A DNA stretch of 36,069 nt from NCBI GenBank assembly GCA_040143965.1, contig JASJQH010000059.1, forward strand, positions 1 to 36,069, in the 5' to 3' direction. Below, in pieces: positions 8,234 to 16,743 of the stretch. The notes beneath the pieces were generated by a model. That model saw only the letters and a program-made list of their open reading frames with translations. It did no database searches and was not told the DNA's origin. Both the position numbers and the translations under genes were made by a program. This DNA comes from Basidiobolus ranarum. Taxonomy: Eukaryota > Basidiobolomycota > Basidiobolomycetes > Basidiobolales. How positions within the stretch are numbered: the first letter of the stretch is position 1; the number at the start of each line of letters is the position of its first letter.

Positions 8234-10741
8234 ATGAAACTTGTTCCCAGAGAAATGGATAAGCTTATGCTTCACCAAGTTGGTTACTTGGCTCAAATGC
8301 GTCTTGCCAGAGGTATTCAACTCAATCATAGTGAAGCCACTGCTCTTATCGCTTCCCAAGCTTTGGAATTCATGAGAGACGGCAAACACTCTGTCGCCGA
8401 GATCATGGATCTTGGTCGCCAATTGTTGGGTAGAAGACATGTCCGCCCCGCTGTTATGGCCACCCTTCACGAAGTCCAAATTGAAGGTACTTTTACCGAG
8501 GGTACTTTCTTGGTTACCATCCACAGTCCTATTTGTACTGATGACGGAAACCTTGAACTCGCTTTGTACGGTTCCTTCTTGCCTATTCCTTCTATGGATA
8601 TTTTCCCCGCTGCTGCTCCTATCGACAAACACAGTCTCCCAGGATCCCTCACTCTTCGTACTGAGAAGATTGTCCTCGTCCCTAACAGAGAGCGTGTTGC
8701 TCTTGCCGTTACTAACAATGGTGATAGACCTATCCAAGTTGGTTCCCACTACCATTTCGTTGAGACCAACAAGGAATTGTGCTTCGATCGCGGAGTTGCT
8801 TATGGTCGTCGTTTAGACATTGCTGCCGGTACCGCTGTTCGTTTCGAACCAGGAGAGTCCAAGACTGTTTCATTGGTCGATATCGGTGGTGACCAAGTCA
8901 TCACTGGTGGTAACAACATTGCCACTGGCCCCGTTGACCGCTCCAGAGTTCCTGAAATTATTGAGCGTTGTCAAAAACTTGGTTTCCAACACCGTGAACA
9001 ACCTTCCCTTCCTGCTCCCGCTCCATTCAGCTTAGATCACTCCACCTATGTTGATATGTACGGACCTACTGTTGGTGATAAAATCAGACTTGCTGATTCC
9101 GATATTTTCATCGAAATCGAGAAGGACTTCACCGTTTATGGTGATGAATGTAAATTCGGAGGTGGTAAGGTTCTCCGTGAAGGTATGGGTCAGAAAACCG
9201 CCGTTTCAGATGATGACTGCCTTGATTTGGTCATTACCAATGCCATTATCTTGGATCACACTGGTATTATGAAGGCTGATATTGGTATCAAAGATTGCAA
9301 GATCGCTGGTATTGGTAAGGCTGGTAACCCTGATGTTATGGACAACGTCACCCCTGGTATGATCGTCGGTGCCTCAACTGAAGCTTTGGCTGGTGAAGGT
9401 CATATTTTCACCGCTGGTGCCATTGATACTCACGTTCATTTCATCTGCCCTCAATTGTGCTATGAAGCCCTTTCCAGTGGTATCACTACCATGATCGGTG
9501 GTGGAACTGGTCCTAACACTGGTACCAATGCCACTACCTGTACCCCAGGACTCAACCAAATCCAAATGATGCTTCAAAGTACCGATCATATCCCTATGAA
9601 CATCGGTTTAACCGGTAAGGGTAACTGCTCTGATGCTGAAGCTCTCCGTGAACAAGTCAGAGCCGGTGCTCTTGGTCTCAAGCTCCACGAAGATTGGGGA
9701 TCCACTCCCGCTGCTATTGACAACTGCTTGAGCGTTTGCGAAGAATTCGATGTCCAAGCTACCATTCACACTGATACTTTGAACGAATCTGGTTATGTTG
9801 AAGCTTCCATTGAAGCCTTCAAGGAACGTACCATCCATACCTACCATTCTGAAGGTGCTGGTGGTGGTCACGCTCCTGATATTATTCGTGTCTGCGGAGA
9901 ACAATCTGTTCTTCCTTCCTCCACCAACCCTACTCGTCCTTACACCAACAACACCTTGGACGAGCACGTTGATATGTTGATGGTCTGCCATCATCTTGAC
10001 AAACGTATTCCTGAGGATGTTGCTTTCGCTGAATCTAGAATTCGTGCTGAAACCATTGCTGCTGAGGATGTTCTCCACGATCTTGGAGCCATCTCTGTCA
10101 TCTCTTCCGATTCCCAAGCTATGGGTCGTATTGGTGAAGTTATTTCCAGAACCTGGAAGACTGGTAGCAAGATGAAGGTCCAACGTGGTCACTTGGCCGA
10201 TCCTGAACTCAAGGTTCAACCTGATAACGACAATTTCCGTGCCAAGCGTTATGTTTCCAAATACACCATCAACCCTGCCATTGCTCATGGTTGCTCTCAC
10301 ATCATTGGTTCCATTGAAGTCGGTAAGTACGCTGATCTTGTCATGTACAGCCCCGCTTTCTTCGGTACCAAGCCCGAACTTGTTCTCAAGGGTGGTATGG
10401 TCGCCTGGGCCAACATGGGTGATGCCAACGCCTCTATCCCTACTACCGAGCCTGTCATCGGTCGTGAGATGTTCGGTGGCCTCGGTGCTGGTGTTCGTGC
10501 TCTCGCTCTTGTCAGTCAAGACTCCATTGAATCTGGTTTGATCAAGAAGTACAACCTCAAGAAGCAAGCCGAGCCTGTTAAGAAGTGCCGTAACATCAAG
10601 AAGTCCGATATGAAGTTCAACGGTGTTACCCCTGAAATCAAGGTCGATCCTGAAACTTATGAAGTTTACGCTGATGGTGTTCTCATGAGTTGCCCTCCCG
10701 CTACTGAGTTGCCCATGGCTCAAAACTATTTCATCTTCTAA
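8234..10741 (+). CDS. URE1: Urease (fused gamma-beta-alpha eukaryotic form)
   Basis: An 835-residue nickel enzyme that hydrolyses urea to ammonia and carbamate in the cytosol, close in length to the 840 residues of jack-bean urease. The N terminus ([20 protein letters not shown]) is the gamma-like domain, the middle is beta-like, and the alpha-like domain begins near residue 270 ([19 protein letters not shown]). Active-site residues are present: His400 and His402 (THVHFICP), the Lys483 that is carbamylated (GLKLHEDWG), His512 ([10 protein letters not shown]), the [12 protein letters not shown] loop, flap Cys585 in MVCHHL, and an Asp in [11 protein letters not shown]. It has no intron, unlike most neighbours, and its codons are strongly biased to C/T-ending forms, which suggests high expression. 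An AATAAA lies at 10825-10830. Accessory genes UreD/F/G are not in the window; they are unlinked in most fungi. Confidence 0.98.
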   Translation: MKLVPREMDKLMLHQVGYLAQMRLARGIQLNHSEATALIASQALEFMRDGKHSVAEIMDLGRQLLGRRHVRPAVMATLHEVQIEGTFTEGTFLVTIHSPICTDDGNLELALYGSFLPIPSMDIFPAAAPIDKHSLPGSLTLRTEKIVLVPNRERVALAVTNNGDRPIQVGSHYHFVETNKELCFDRGVAYGRRLDIAAGTAVRFEPGESKTVSLVDIGGDQVITGGNNIATGPVDRSRVPEIIERCQKLGFQHREQPSLPAPAPFSLDHSTYVDMYGPTVGDKIRLADSDIFIEIEKDFTVYGDECKFGGGKVLREGMGQKTAVSDDDCLDLVITNAIILDHTGIMKADIGIKDCKIAGIGKAGNPDVMDNVTPGMIVGASTEALAGEGHIFTAGAIDTHVHFICPQLCYEALSSGITTMIGGGTGPNTGTNATTCTPGLNQIQMMLQSTDHIPMNIGLTGKGNCSDAEALREQVRAGALGLKLHEDWGSTPAAIDNCLSVCEEFDVQATIHTDTLNESGYVEASIEAFKERTIHTYHSEGAGGGHAPDIIRVCGEQSVLPSSTNPTRPYTNNTLDEHVDMLMVCHHLDKRIPEDVAFAESRIRAETIAAEDVLHDLGAISVISSDSQAMGRIGEVISRTWKTGSKMKVQRGHLADPELKVQPDNDNFRAKRYVSKYTINPAIAHGCSHIIGSIEVGKYADLVMYSPAFFGTKPELVLKGGMVAWANMGDANASIPTTEPVIGREMFGGLGAGVRALALVSQDSIESGLIKKYNLKKQAEPVKKCRNIKKSDMKFNGVTPEIKVDPETYEVYADGVLMSCPPATELPMAQNYFIF

Positions 10742-11079
10742 ATAAGTTTTTGAAACTGAAGTGTAAATTTCAATATATAGAGGTTTTTAACACGTTAGAT
10801 GTTTACTTGAATTCCTTGAAGTCAAATAAAGATGTTATTAACACAATGGATAATAATTGAAATATTAACGTAATATACAACACTAGTTACATTACTAATC
10901 ATATGGCAGTTAGCGTGGGATAGTAAATAAGATTATTTGTATTAGTAACAACACATGATGATTTACAATCTAATACTATAGATGCAGCACGTAGTTCGTG
11001 TTATATTGTAGTACGTGTTATTATTGGCTATTTGGATGTGTCACAAGTGTATCATCTAGTCAGTATAAGAGCTTAGCCA
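10742..11079. other. Intergenic region between urease and the VOC gene
   Basis: About 340 bp of A/T-rich DNA holding the urease 3' signal (AATAAA at 10825-10830) and the upstream region of the VOC gene, with a TATAAG at about 11066. Nothing else seen. Confidence 0.5.
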
Positions 11080-11520
11080 TTGAACATGTTGTTATTACAA
11101 ATTTCCACTCTACTTCGCTATACAATCAATATGGAGTTCGTACAATTTCGTGTGGCCAGACCAACCGATAAGCTCGACAAAGTCATTGAGTTCTATCAAG
11201 AGGGCTTAGGATTGAAGAAGATTGGTTCTTTTGAGAAGCATGCTGGCTATGATGGTGTGATGTTTGGTTTACCAGACGCAAAGTATCACTTGGAGTTCAC
11301 TACCTTTGAGGCGGGAAGCCCCTGCCCTGCTCCAACCAAGGATAACTTGCTGGTCTTCTATATCCCCGACATAGAAAACATCCGAAAGATTGTCAGTCAA
11401 TTGAATAATCTTGGCTACTATGAAGTGGAGCCTGAAAATCCATACTGGAAAGATGGTGGGATCTCCTTTGAAGATCCCGATGGTTGGGGTATTATACTAA
11501 TGAACCGTATTGAAGTATAA
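11080..11520 (+). CDS. VOC-superfamily (glyoxalase/bleomycin-resistance fold) protein
   Basis: A single-exon gene. The start is probably the second in-frame ATG at 11131 (MEFVQFRVARPTDKL), giving 129 residues; starting at 11080 adds 17 hydrophobic residues that could also be a presequence. The pattern VARPTDKL..VI.FY.EGLGL, HAGYDGVMFGLPDA.YHLEFT and FEDPDGWG.ILMN is that of one-domain VOC proteins of the bacterial YycE type. The C-terminal half holds the usual EDPDGW block. The YHLEF Glu and the final block are candidate metal or substrate contacts, but substrate and reaction are unknown. The absence of introns and the resemblance to bacterial proteins would fit an old horizontal acquisition; this is not shown. 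An AATAAA lies at 11556-11561. Confidence 0.85.
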   Translation: MNMLLLQISTLLRYTINMEFVQFRVARPTDKLDKVIEFYQEGLGLKKIGSFEKHAGYDGVMFGLPDAKYHLEFTTFEAGSPCPAPTKDNLLVFYIPDIENIRKIVSQLNNLGYYEVEPENPYWKDGGISFEDPDGWGIILMNRIEV

Positions 11521-12037
11521 ACTCCCCCCCATATCTACCTCTATTCAATATCAACAATAAACCGCAGATGCAAACATTTTGTGAACGCTTTACACTTTGT
11601 TAATCAATATCAATTGCCAATTATTTTGTGACTATTTTTGTTGGAGCGTTGCAACCCTGAGATTTGCAACTCTGGGCTTGGGAAGCTGAAATTGGGGTAA
11701 TGTCCAATCCATGTATATATATATATATTTGATTTATTTAATTGCATGTCGATAATATCGCCAACACTCGAATAGGGTATAGGCTGAGTTTCTGCTTCTT
11801 GGATAGCTGAAATTAATTTACTTGTAGTTTAGAAATGTCTCCAATAGAACCCGTTCAAATGGCTTTATCCCTCAAGTAAATGTCTGATACTCAGTTGAGC
11901 TCTTCCAAGCGATATTCTTCATTTTACTCACCTGCTTTTCCCAAGTGAATTTTGAATTACTTCGATAGTTCTCTTCTCTATTTCGTACAACGCCTAGTGT
12001 CTAATTCTTCACTATTGGTACTTTTACCGATCGTTGA
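11521..12037. other. Intergenic region before the PH-SMP gene
   Basis: About 520 bp with a short TA microsatellite (about 11714-11729), the 3' signal of the VOC gene and the upstream region of the next gene. No coding evidence. Confidence 0.5.
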
Positions 12038-13849
12038 ATGAACGCTTTTTGTTCTCATCTCTTGACTTTTATAGGTGGCGGAGTATTACTTTCACCCATT
12101 TTATTCTTGGTCCTAGTGGGTTTTCTATCTAATTGGTGGGTAAAGCTTCCAAACTTATCAAACAATGAACCTAAAGTTGAAGTGGTCGCTTCGGGGATGG
12201 AAGAAACCGAAAATTCTCTTCCACATGATTTAGATAACAGTCAAGTAGGGTGGTTACGTATGACAGAGGAATTTGAAGTTGAAGGTGATGGAAATAACAT
12301 GGTTAGACTTATGCAAGAGGTCAATCAATACGTAGACCAAACCTCCAAACGTTCCAAAAGTTTAGTCTATGCCATTTTGAAGCGAGAAACTTTATGGCTG
12401 TATAGTGATGAGAATCTACAAGCATGTCAAGGTGTACTTACCGTATCTCAGTTCGAGGTAACGATTTTCCCCAGGCATTTGCCTGATAACGAGATATACC
12501 ACAAAGAATTGCCCATTCACATGAAGAAAAAATGGGAGAATAATGCCACGGAATATTTCTTTTTCGTCAACACATCTTCAGAGAAGGAAGATTGGTTTAT
12601 AGCTTTACTGCAGGCTTCAAGAATGAAAAGACTAGGTATTCGTGGTGATCTGGAAAGGAGTAATACCTTGAATTTCGACGAAGCGGCTATCAGTCAGTTG
12701 ATTTGTATATTACATTCCAACAAGCATCACGAAGAGACACTATGGTTGAATGGTTTTATTGGAAGAGTATTTCTAAGTATATACAAAACCCCTCGAATTA
12801 AGCAGCTCATCCTCGACAAAATCCTCAAAAAAGTCAACAAGCTTCGAATGGTAACCTTCTTGGGAAATATCCAAGTTCTCAATGTAGATGTTGGTAACGG
12901 GGCTCCAACCATCAGCCATCCTAAACTTGTTGAACTGAATAAGACCGGAGAGTTGAAAATGGAATTCTTTATGAACTACCGCGGGGAGTTCAGCGTTGAG
13001 ATTCAATCACAGGCTAGCATAGAGATACCCATATTCAAGCCACTAATATTTAATCTGGGCCTAGGCATAACACTGAAGGAACTCTCTGGACGAATGATAT
13101 TGCATATAAAACCTCCACCGACCAATCGATTCTGGCTGGGCTTTTGTGAAGCACCATCGATGTCATTTAAGTTTGCACCATCTGCCTGCCATAAACAGTT
13201 GAATTTCCCTCATCTCACTTGGATAATTGAAAAAGCAGTCGTGAGCGCGATTAAGCGAGCTTTGGTATTTCCTAACATGGATGATTTCCCCTTCTTCGAC
13301 TCGAATGGTTCCGGAGGTGTGTTTGCTAAGGATGAGCAAGACTCTCCCTCCACTGTGTATGGCAATTATCCAGCCTCTAATCGACACCGTAGCTCTTCAG
13401 TCGGTCAAGATACTCTCAATACCAGAAGCCATTTAAGTACAAATGCCCCCTGTTTTAGCAAAGGCCTGGATGACAAACCACCCAAGATATGTATCAATGG
13501 AGATACGTTCCTAAGTAAACATCAACCACCAAAAAGTCTATTCCATACCCGTTTACGCTGTAGCTCTTTAAACGATCTTTCTTTGGGAAGCAACTCATCC
13601 GATGCAGAGATTCAGACGTCTCCAAATGCAGGGGAGTTGCTTACGACACGAAACGAGAATTTCTACAGTGTCATAACGCCAACGCGAAATTTGAGTTCCC
13701 CAGAAATCGGCCCAAAGCAATCTAGAAAAAGGGCGAATTCAAGGGCGAATTCCAATCGGAAAAATCTATTTGGAAGTCTATTTGGACCCAATTCCAAATC
13801 TGATCACAATGGCAAAATTGACACTTGCATTGGTTCTTTGATTCACTAA
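12038..13849 (+). CDS. NVJ2: TEX2/Nvj2-like ER membrane protein with PH and SMP domains
   Basis: A 603-residue, intronless protein. Residues about 10-31 form a single hydrophobic anchor (FIGGGVLLSPILFLVLVGFL) for ER insertion. A PH-like region follows (about 70-195, from GWLRM through EDWFIALLQASR), then an SMP lipid-transfer domain (about 215-415) with LWLNGFIGRVFLSIYKTP, TFLGNIQVLNVDVGNGAP and P...NRFWLGFCEAP, and finally a Ser/Asn-rich, probably disordered tail of about 185 residues. This order is that of yeast Nvj2 and animal TEX2, which move ceramide and other lipids at ER contact sites. The tail contains a small RANSRANS duplication (about 13733-13755). The gene follows VOC in the same direction but is separated from it by 0.5 kb. 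Confidence 0.88.
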   Translation: MNAFCSHLLTFIGGGVLLSPILFLVLVGFLSNWWVKLPNLSNNEPKVEVVASGMEETENSLPHDLDNSQVGWLRMTEEFEVEGDGNNMVRLMQEVNQYVDQTSKRSKSLVYAILKRETLWLYSDENLQACQGVLTVSQFEVTIFPRHLPDNEIYHKELPIHMKKKWENNATEYFFFVNTSSEKEDWFIALLQASRMKRLGIRGDLERSNTLNFDEAAISQLICILHSNKHHEETLWLNGFIGRVFLSIYKTPRIKQLILDKILKKVNKLRMVTFLGNIQVLNVDVGNGAPTISHPKLVELNKTGELKMEFFMNYRGEFSVEIQSQASIEIPIFKPLIFNLGLGITLKELSGRMILHIKPPPTNRFWLGFCEAPSMSFKFAPSACHKQLNFPHLTWIIEKAVVSAIKRALVFPNMDDFPFFDSNGSGGVFAKDEQDSPSTVYGNYPASNRHRSSSVGQDTLNTRSHLSTNAPCFSKGLDDKPPKICINGDTFLSKHQPPKSLFHTRLRCSSLNDLSLGSNSSDAEIQTSPNAGELLTTRNENFYSVITPTRNLSSPEIGPKQSRKRANSRANSNRKNLFGSLFGPNSKSDHNGKIDTCIGSLIH

Positions 13850-14226
13850 CATCTACCTGCAATGCACTTTCGTGATATAAATATGTATTTTTAGATATAT
13901 AAGTCCAACCCTAACCCTATTTCTTAGGATCAATTATGTCACCAACCCTAACCCTAACATTAATATGTTATCCTGGTTTAATGTATGCAATCATTGTGTC
14001 TTCCATATATGTACTCAGTCATCTTTATTAGGCTTTTTCAAGATTTGTTCCTGTGTCCGAATCAACCAAGACTACTTTAATATACAACCCTTGCTACTTG
14101 CTTTTTCGCTGTACCATCTACCTTCTTTTGGAATTGCTACTCTAGTTAATATTGAACCTTGTATCACGAAACTGGATTATTTGTTCAATTTTCTTCAGCA
14201 TCCACCAGCTAGCATCTCTTCTCAAT
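13850..14226. other. Intergenic region with two telomere-like motifs
   Basis: About 380 bp between the PH-SMP gene and the unidentified gene. It holds CCAACCCTAACCCTA at 13906 and ACCCTAACCCTAAC at 13945, listed separately. A weak open frame at 13965-14249 lacks any domain and is not called. Confidence 0.5.
13906..13958 (-). repeat. Pair of interstitial telomere-like motifs
   Basis: Two blocks, 13906-13920 and 13945-13958, each with about two CCCTAA units, 25 bp apart. Same orientation as the motifs at 1242, 1433, 6105 and 7956. Confidence 0.55.
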
Positions 14227-14876
14227 ATGCCTCCTGCCGTAACAGTTGAGCGTTTTTTTACTTCCTTACCGAGCTCTAAAGCTACAGTCTCTAATCTCCA
14301 TGGTCAGTTAGCTTAATATACTGACGGGTCTTTAACTACCCATACCCAAATGTTAACCTTTGTTTCGAACAGGAAATTGCTTCGAACCAATGCGAGAGAC
14401 AGAATTACTCAAAATACTTACTGCTTTATCTGAGGCCACGACACCCAATGCCAGAAAAAGTAAAGCTTCAATACTGAAGTTTACATATCCTATGAAACTG
14501 CTATTAACAGTTTTTCGTAATTCCGTATTGCATAGATATCCTTTTCTCCAAATCTTCAGTATGCTGGATCACTTGCAAACAATTAGGTAAGTATCTGAAA
14601 AATAGAATATGACCATGAGACGCGTAAACACAAATGACGTTCCAAATGGTTCTCACATGGGAATTCAATTGTTTACTCAAGTAACAACTCTATGAAATGT
14701 TAGGCCGAATCTTCTACTATTTGCCATTTCCTGCCGAACGTAGATTTGCCACCACATTATTTGCACCCAAGATAATTGATCGCTATCACCGACAACAGGA
14801 TCTTTTCTCAAGTTTAAAATGTGACACACCAACAGAGAAGTCTATCCTACATGATATTATCTTACAAAGGCGGTAG
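14227..14876 (+). CDS. Unidentified small spliced gene
   Basis: Start codon at 14227 (MPPAVTVERFFTSLPSSKAT). An intron is likely from 14303 (GTCAGT) to 14372 (AACAG), phase 1, joining to an exon that reads NCFEPMRETELLKILTALSE and ends in YPFLQIFSMLDHLQTI at a strong GTAAGT donor (14587). A later frame reads RIFYYLPFPAERRFATTLFA and continues to a stop at 14874-14876. The second intron is unclear: the natural acceptor at 14702-14703 gives the wrong frame from donor 14587, whereas an acceptor at 14742-14743, or a donor at 14559, restores it. I do not recognise the family. The predicted product of about 140-165 residues is helical, with no signal peptide or membrane segment. It could be a diverged or decaying gene. 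Confidence 0.4.
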
Positions 14877-15305
14877 CTTGATTCATCCCGAAGTCAGTTT
14901 TAAAAGTTTTGGACCTACAAGGTTTCTTTAGGCATTGTAGTTAGGATGAGTTCAAACCCTCTACCATTATAGGTGGTGAATTTGACCTGCTAGCTAGTCC
15001 ACAGAAACCGCCATATCGAAATATTTCTCTTGTTGGTTACTACTGTGATGTTTTTCATCTATTATAGCCATACAAATCCCAAATCCCAAATCACAAATTC
15101 CATACCCCTTCAAACCGTTGTACATTTGCTTAATAAATGGGTTAGCTTAAAAGTGATTGACCTGGGCCGTTAATATATGAATGGTATTGATATTAGGGTA
15201 GAATAGTTAAATGTGCTTTCTATTGATGAGATGCTTTTTACAAGAAAAACTAACTACCGACATTCCTGTGTGCTTGTAACAGTTCTTCTAGGTGACAGCT
15301 TCCAT
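14877..15305. other. Convergent intergenic region
   Basis: About 430 bp between the unidentified gene and the 3' end of the BAG1-like gene. It contains a short CAAATCC(C/A) repeat at about 15069-15098. Nothing else seen. Confidence 0.45.
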
Positions 15306-16303
15306 TCACTCTCTGAACTCAGCCAACTTGGCTCCAGTGGAGTCTAATCGGTCCAGAGCCATCTGAGTTTCATTGACAGCTGCTTTACGAGCATCTCTAA
15401 CACGACCGAATTCTGATGAACTAACGACGCCATCTAAAGCAAATAGAGCTTGCATTAATTGCTCGTTAAGATAGTTTCTTAAATTCGATAATTTTCCACG
15501 TTGCTTGATGTCGTTTGATCCATGATTACTGATATATTTGATTACTTCCGACTCGAATTCATCCAATTTAGGGATTATCTCACGACGGGTTTTTTCTAAT
15601 AATCCTTGAATTTGCTTAATTAACTGAGATTCTTCAACTGAGCTGGAGCAAGCTACAACATCCTAAACAGTATGAATACTATTAGTAAGTTCGAAAAGAT
15701 TCTCTGTAAGGTAAAAAATAACTTACCTCGGCTTTGCTACCAATGATCATCACTTTAGAGCCTGGTCTCAATCCGTAGCTTGCTAAAGTTGCTCCATCAT
15801 CTTTCATTACCGCTTAGAAGAGAAACGTCTCAGTTAGTATACTTTGAAGGAGAAAGGTAGTCGGGGTGTTTTAAAAGATGTTAATGAGGATGTATAAGCC
15901 AAGCTAGCTCATAGATCATACAAAATCGAGATAACTAGAGAAAGCGTTCCGGTTCAACAAATGTAAGAATTCAACCAACGATGGTCTTATTTTGGAAATG
16001 AAACCAACTACTTCGTGAAAGTTGTTGGAAATAAGAAGGGTCATGTCGAACAGAAGAAAAATTAATAAATTACTATTTACCTCCAGCTACTAATAGTTTC
16101 AAAGATTCGACAGGTATACCAGTAAGTTCTGCGCATTGCTGCTTCAGCTGACCGAGAGTGGTGGTAGTTAGAGTATGTTCATTGTACTCTAATTTAAAGA
16201 TTTCACGCTTCCATTTGACCTGAATGTAATTCATATCGAACTTATAGGACGAATTAATAGTGCTTGCTGAACAGCGACGTTTCGAAAATAAATGAACTCT
16301 CAT
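15306..16303 (-). CDS. BAG1-like Hsp70 co-chaperone (ubiquitin-like + BAG domain)
   Basis: Three exons on the minus strand: 16303-16081, 15812-15727 and 15662-15306, with phase-consistent GT-AG introns of 268 and 64 bp. Exons 1-2 encode a ubiquitin-like fold (MNYIQVKWKREIFKLEYNEH, then LGQLKQQCAELTGIPVESLK, LVAGGAVMKDDGATLASYGL and RPGSKVMIIGS). Exon 3 encodes a three-helix BAG domain (KLDEFESEVIKYI through LRNYLNEQLMQALFALDGV to a final LDSTGAKLAEFRE). This matches BAG1 and fission-yeast Bag101, nucleotide-exchange factors that bind the Hsp70 ATPase and connect it to the proteasome. The ATG at 16234 (MNYIQ) fits the domain start better than 16303; the extra 23 residues are Arg/Ser-rich. Total is 198 or 221 residues. 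Confidence 0.87.
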
Positions 16304-16743
16304 GTGGATTACGTATCATTATAGCACAGTGATGAAATTGTCAAATATGCGATGGTAGCGGAGTTCACTTAGTTTTGATTAATGTTAACGTAAATATCCA
16401 ATCTGTCTGATGATAGTAGCTTAGTGACATCACATGATTTGGCAAGCTTCATTTTACTTTGTTTACAAATTCATAGCTTAGCAGATTTTCATTGTTTACC
16501 TTTAGAAATCAATTCATCTATTTCTTGGATTGGAGAACAATTTTTTCGTTCACTTGCTATTGTTTGTTACCACTTGTCTGGACGAGCCACTTTATTCGAA
16601 GTTCAACTTCATAGCACGATCTTCACACTAACTTTGACTTTTATCCGAAACCCATCTTTGTAGTCTAATTTTTGACTTGAGTTTGACAAATATAAACTAT
16701 TTCCTATACCATACTGTTAACTATCATCACAACTTAAAGAATC
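16304..16743. other. Divergent promoter region (BAG1-like gene and katanin p80)
   Basis: About 440 bp between two head-to-head genes, containing whatever controls both. A TATAAA-like element at about 16690 is placed for the katanin gene. No separate gene is supported. Confidence 0.5.

Noticed and set aside
9608-10723. Long open frame (371 codons) on the minus strand inside urease
   Set aside because: It is a by-product of the strong codon bias of urease; composition is Thr/Asn/Gly/Val-rich with no domain, and the plus-strand protein is certain. The same holds for the 188-codon frame at 8189-8755.
13965-14249. 94-codon open frame upstream of the unidentified gene
   Set aside because: Ends inside the next gene's first exon in another frame and has no domain; Cys/Leu/Phe-rich composition is typical of A/T-rich non-coding DNA.
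8234-14876. A metabolic gene cluster around urease
   Set aside because: The neighbours (VOC protein, lipid-transfer protein, unidentified gene) have no shared pathway with urea use, and intergenic spacing is ordinary.
16424-16663. 79-codon open frame in the BAG1/katanin promoter interval
   Set aside because: No domain, no conserved start context, and it lies in the shared divergent promoter.
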